From the NCBI GenBank assembly GCA_048061315.1, contig JBGMRJ010000113.1, positions 1-8,452 of the forward strand: a stretch of DNA of 8,452 nucleotides, in the 5' to 3' direction. Shown one piece after another: positions 6,053 through 8,452 of this stretch. Within the stretch, counting starts at the first letter, position 1. The number at the start of each line of letters is the position of its first letter. The notes under the pieces are model-generated. The model had not been told where the DNA came from and searched no databases. It saw nothing but the letters and a program-made list of their open reading frames with translations. The position numbers and the translations under genes are program-made. Origin of the DNA: CAYQUC01 sp048061315. Its GTDB lineage: Bacteria > Pseudomonadota > Gammaproteobacteria > UBA6429 > Thiohalophilaceae.

Positions 6053-6076
6053 CCAAATTACTTATTTGGGATTTTT
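6053..6076 (+). terminator. Candidate terminator between ycf46-like and rhodanese genes
   Basis: CCAAAT (6053-6058) and ATTTGG (6064-6069) are perfect complements around a 5-base loop, followed by GA and five T residues (6072-6076). The element overlaps the rhodanese stop codon. The stem is short, so efficiency is doubtful. On the minus strand the T-run is weaker. Confidence 0.4.
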
Positions 6077-6952
6077 ACCTTTTATTAGGGGAGCAGTCTT
6101 GTTACTGCTGTACTCCGCCATCGAACCATCATAAAGGCGCACCTTTTTAAAACCCAAATTTTTCAAAGTCATGTATGTTTGACTCGCACGATGGCCACTT
6201 TGGCAATAAACGATGATATCGGTATTTTTATTGGAAACGCCAACTGTTTGCAGAGACTTCATTAGTTCAGAAGATTTTCTTTGAGTGAATCCATTCTCGA
6301 AATCGACTGCTTGTTGCCATTGCCACCAGCGTGCAGTTGGAATATGACCGCTTCTGGGGTTTTTAGGGTTACCATAATATTCTTCTTTGCTACGGACATC
6401 GAGTAAAATGATATTAGAATCTTTGGATGCAGCCATTACATCTGATAAACTGGCAACTGTAATTGATGATGATTTAGAGGGGACATAATTGGATTTTACC
6501 GGGTTAAAGGGTTTATTGGTCACTTTATAATTATTTAATACCCAGCTAACCAGGCCACCATTTAAGATAGCTACTTTTTTATGGCCAAGACGTTCCAGTT
6601 CCCAATATAATCGGGCAGCATGTAGACCGGCCATATCATCATAAATAACAATATCATTTTTTTCGGTTACACCCATGTAAGATAACAATTTAGCAACATT
6701 ATCCGAGCCAATACTTTTTGAAATATGCTGTTTGTTTCTTTGGTTTATTGCCCGATAGGGCAAATATAATGCTTTGGGCAGGTGAAAACGTTGATACTGG
6801 GTATCATCACTCATATCAATAATAACAAGATCGTCATTATTGAGTTTTTTAAGCAGTGATTGACTATCAATAAAAATTGATGCGGCATATGATTGGCTTA
6901 AAGTCGCTAGAGACAAGACTAGAAATAAAGTGATTTTTTTAATATGCTTCAT
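6062..6952 (-). CDS. Exported two-domain rhodanese-type sulfurtransferase
   Basis: Transfers sulfane sulfur from a donor such as thiosulfate or 3-mercaptopyruvate to a thiophile through a cysteine persulfide. The 296 residues begin with a signal peptide (KK near the start, hydrophobic 7-20, cut expected after about Ala23), so the enzyme should be periplasmic. The N-terminal rhodanese domain, about 25-140, is structural: the catalytic cysteine position reads VIYDDMAG (103-109), with Asp105. The C-terminal domain, about 165-283, holds the active-site loop CQSGHR (250-255), then YDGSMAEY, the usual end of the fold. The loop is closer to the CQTHHR of Azotobacter RhdA than to the CGSGVT of mercaptopyruvate sulfurtransferases, so thiosulfate-like donors are a reasonable guess. 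A ribosome site, AGGAA, lies at 6963-6967 on this strand, ten bases before the start. It is divergent from the zinc finger/TPR gene and convergent with ycf46. Confidence 0.9.
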   Translation of the reverse strand: MKHIKKITLFLVLSLATLSQSYAASIFIDSQSLLKKLNNDDLVIIDMSDDTQYQRFHLPKALYLPYRAINQRNKQHISKSIGSDNVAKLLSYMGVTEKNDIVIYDDMAGLHAARLYWELERLGHKKVAILNGGLVSWVLNNYKVTNKPFNPVKSNYVPSKSSSITVASLSDVMAASKDSNIILLDVRSKEEYYGNPKNPRSGHIPTARWWQWQQAVDFENGFTQRKSSELMKSLQTVGVSNKNTDIIVYCQSGHRASQTYMTLKNLGFKKVRLYDGSMAEYSSNKTAPLIKGKNPK

Positions 6953-6968
6953 TATTGATCAATTCCTG

Positions 6969-6999
6969 TTGATTTTGATTTAAATAGAGATGTTAGAAT
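6969..6999 (+). promoter_or_regulatory. Candidate extended -10 promoter for the zinc finger/TPR gene
   Basis: TGTTAGAAT (6991-6999) is an extended -10 element with TAGAAT at 6994-6999. TTGATT at 6969-6974 is a possible -35, 19 bases away, which is long but tolerable with an extended -10. The expected start would leave a leader of about 25 bases. The -10 overlaps a minus-strand TTGATA that could serve the rhodanese gene. Confidence 0.4.
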
Positions 7000-7030
7000 A
7001 TCAAGCTACTCATATTAAGGCGAATTGATT

Positions 7031-8452
7031 ATGGCGCAAATTGCGTGTAAATACCACAATGAACGGGCTGCAAAGTGGTATTGTGAGAAGTGCTTAATCT
7101 ATTTTTGCTCAAGCTGTATACCAAACAAAACTAATTTTGTAGATGTTCAATGCCCGGTTTGCCATCAAATAGTCAGTGCAGTTGCAGCTGAAAACAGTAT
7201 TCATTCCTTTTGGAATAGAATACCGCATTTCTTTTTGTTTCCTTTAACCCCTTCATCTTTAGCATTTTTGCTTTTACTTAGTCTAAGTTCACTTGGAATC
7301 GAATACGATCCAATTCTGGCAATTTCTATTCCCATTATTGTGATGATTTTCTTTTTACGATTTGCTTATACGGCATTAGAGCAAACAGCAAAAGGGCACA
7401 TGGATATGCCACCCTTTTCATTTGATATTTTCTTAAATCAACTCGATCTGCCTTTAAAACAATTATTGATTATTGCTGCCACAGTAGCATTTAACATTAC
7501 AGTTTACGATATGTTAGGTTTAGGTGCGGTTGTTTTTACAATGGTTTTTAGCATTGTTGCGGCACCTGCCAGCATTATGGTTTTAGCGACTGAATACAGT
7601 TTTTTTAAAGCGTTTAATCCGATAATAATTGGCAGATTAATTACGCAAATAGGTAGCGCCTATTTTATACTCTGTGCGTTTTTAATATTATTATTAATTA
7701 GTAGTGAAGTGAGTTTTAGCTTGCTATCAAGAGTAATACCGGAGAATTATATCTGGCCGGGCTATTTTTTTGTGAACATGTATTTCATACTTATAATGTA
7801 CAACATGATGGGTTATGTTATTTTTCAATATCACGAAAAGCTTGGTTATGATATTGAAGTAGATCTGATTGATCATCAGGCTACCGATGAAACCTCTGAT
7901 GATACTGTTAAACACGAATCAATAATCCAGGCGGAAATTTTACTTAAAGAAGGAAAGATTGATTTAGCCATTGAAAAATTATCTGCAGCAATAATCAATT
8001 CACCTGTTGATTTAAGTATTCGAGCGATGTTGCACAAGATTCTTAAGGTTACAGGAAAAAAAGATAAATTAAAAATTCATGCTTCGAGTTACATTGAAAG
8101 ATTATTGATAAGTAATAAACAAGCAAAAGCAGTCGATATTCTACTTGAAACACGACAACTCATTCCAACATTTTTGCCTGATAAAGCTAATATTCGATAT
8201 GAATTAGCGCTACTGCTTAATGAACAAAATTATACTGATGTAGCATTAGCGTGTGTTAACAATCTTCATCGTGATAATCCAAATTATGCCGGTATACCAA
8301 AAGCGTATTTTTTAGCGGCAAAAATAATGTGTGAAAAACTAGGTGATGATAATAGAGCAATTACAGTTCTTAATTTCGTATTGAATAATTATAGTGGTAA
8401 CCCGCTTGAATCTGAAATATTAACTTATATCGACATGGTTAATGGTTTAAAA
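7031..8452 (+). CDS. B-box-like zinc finger / multi-pass membrane / TPR-like protein, 3'-truncated by window
   Basis: The frame is open from ATG 7031 to the last base (474 codons, no stop). The N-terminus carries a B-box-like zinc knuckle: C6, H9, C18, C21, C26, C29, C41, C44. A hydrophobic middle follows, with segments near 76-90, 95-116, 144-187 (probably two), 209-232 and 245-265, ending in the motif FQYHEKLGYDIE (265-276). From about 297 the sequence is soluble and helical, with alternating A/L/Y-containing helices such as AEILLKEGKIDLAIEKLSAA and RYELALLLNEQNYTDVALA that look like degenerate TPR repeats, continuing off the window. Both ends probably face the cytoplasm, forming a zinc-bound, membrane-held scaffold. 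I recall similar unnamed proteins in gammaproteobacteria; function unknown. AAGG at 7017-7020 lies ten bases before the ATG, and the zinc ligands begin at residue 6, which supports this start. Confidence 0.85.
   Translation, partial: MAQIACKYHNERAAKWYCEKCLIYFCSSCIPNKTNFVDVQCPVCHQIVSAVAAENSIHSFWNRIPHFFLFPLTPSSLAFLLLLSLSSLGIEYDPILAISIPIIVMIFFLRFAYTALEQTAKGHMDMPPFSFDIFLNQLDLPLKQLLIIAATVAFNITVYDMLGLGAVVFTMVFSIVAAPASIMVLATEYSFFKAFNPIIIGRLITQIGSAYFILCAFLILLLISSEVSFSLLSRVIPENYIWPGYFFVNMYFILIMYNMMGYVIFQYHEKLGYDIEVDLIDHQATDETSDDTVKHESIIQAEILLKEGKIDLAIEKLSAAIINSPVDLSIRAMLHKILKVTGKKDKLKIHASSYIERLLISNKQAKAVDILLETRQLIPTFLPDKANIRYELALLLNEQNYTDVALACVNNLHRDNPNYAGIPKAYFLAAKIMCEKLGDDNRAITVLNFVLNNYSGNPLESEILTYIDMVNGLK

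Noticed and set aside
7727..7915. Minus-strand open frame of 62 codons
   Set aside because: Opposes the membrane portion of the plus-strand zinc finger/TPR gene, which is open across the whole interval.
1..8452. Mobile element, CRISPR array, toxin-antitoxin or anti-phage system
   Set aside because: No transposase, integrase, regular direct repeats, tRNA or defence-type domains were seen; the genes look like ordinary chromosomal ones.

Overview
The window is AT-rich (well under half G+C by eye) bacterial chromosome with ordinary dense coding. The protein families point to a gammaproteobacterium: a small PilZ protein, a DUF3301 protein, a short CbiX-type chelatase and a bacterial class I phosphoribulokinase. 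Phosphoribulokinase, an exported two-domain sulfurtransferase and a CbiX-like protein together would suit a sulfur-oxidising autotroph. No RuBisCO, sox, dsr or carboxysome gene is in view, so that lifestyle is an inference.

Layout. 1-1053 (+) is the 3' two thirds of gpmI, a cofactor-independent phosphoglycerate mutase cut by the window start. 1121-2056 (+) is a phosphoribulokinase of unusual sequence. 2245-2547 (+) is a small PilZ-domain protein, preceded by a leader with two hairpins and a tiny upstream frame whose stop overlaps the PilZ start. 2577-3359 (-) is a membrane-anchored putative zinc metallopeptidase with a metzincin-like HExxHxxGxxD site. 3498-3875 and 3882-4205 (+) form a two-gene operon: a CbiX-like chelatase and a DUF3301 membrane protein. 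4206-4564 holds no supported gene but contains several inverted repeats and a strong intrinsic terminator. 4565-6037 (+) is a Ycf46-type AAA ATPase. 6062-6952 (-) is a secreted two-domain rhodanese. 7031-8452 (+) is a gene running off the window end; it encodes a B-box-like zinc finger, a multi-pass membrane domain and a TPR-like helical tail.

GpmI and phosphoribulokinase both sit on the 3-phosphoglycerate/Calvin-cycle side of carbon metabolism, and Ycf46 homologues in cyanobacteria have been linked to control of photosynthetic carbon uptake. A loose carbon-fixation theme is therefore possible, but the genes are mostly in separate transcription units. I see no phage, insertion sequence, CRISPR, tRNA or rRNA. 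No obviously new multi-gene system is present. The best leads are the phosphoribulokinase with substituted ribulose-5-phosphate-site residues and an insertion, the zinc finger/membrane/TPR protein, the uncharacterised metallopeptidase, and the structured non-coding block before ycf46.
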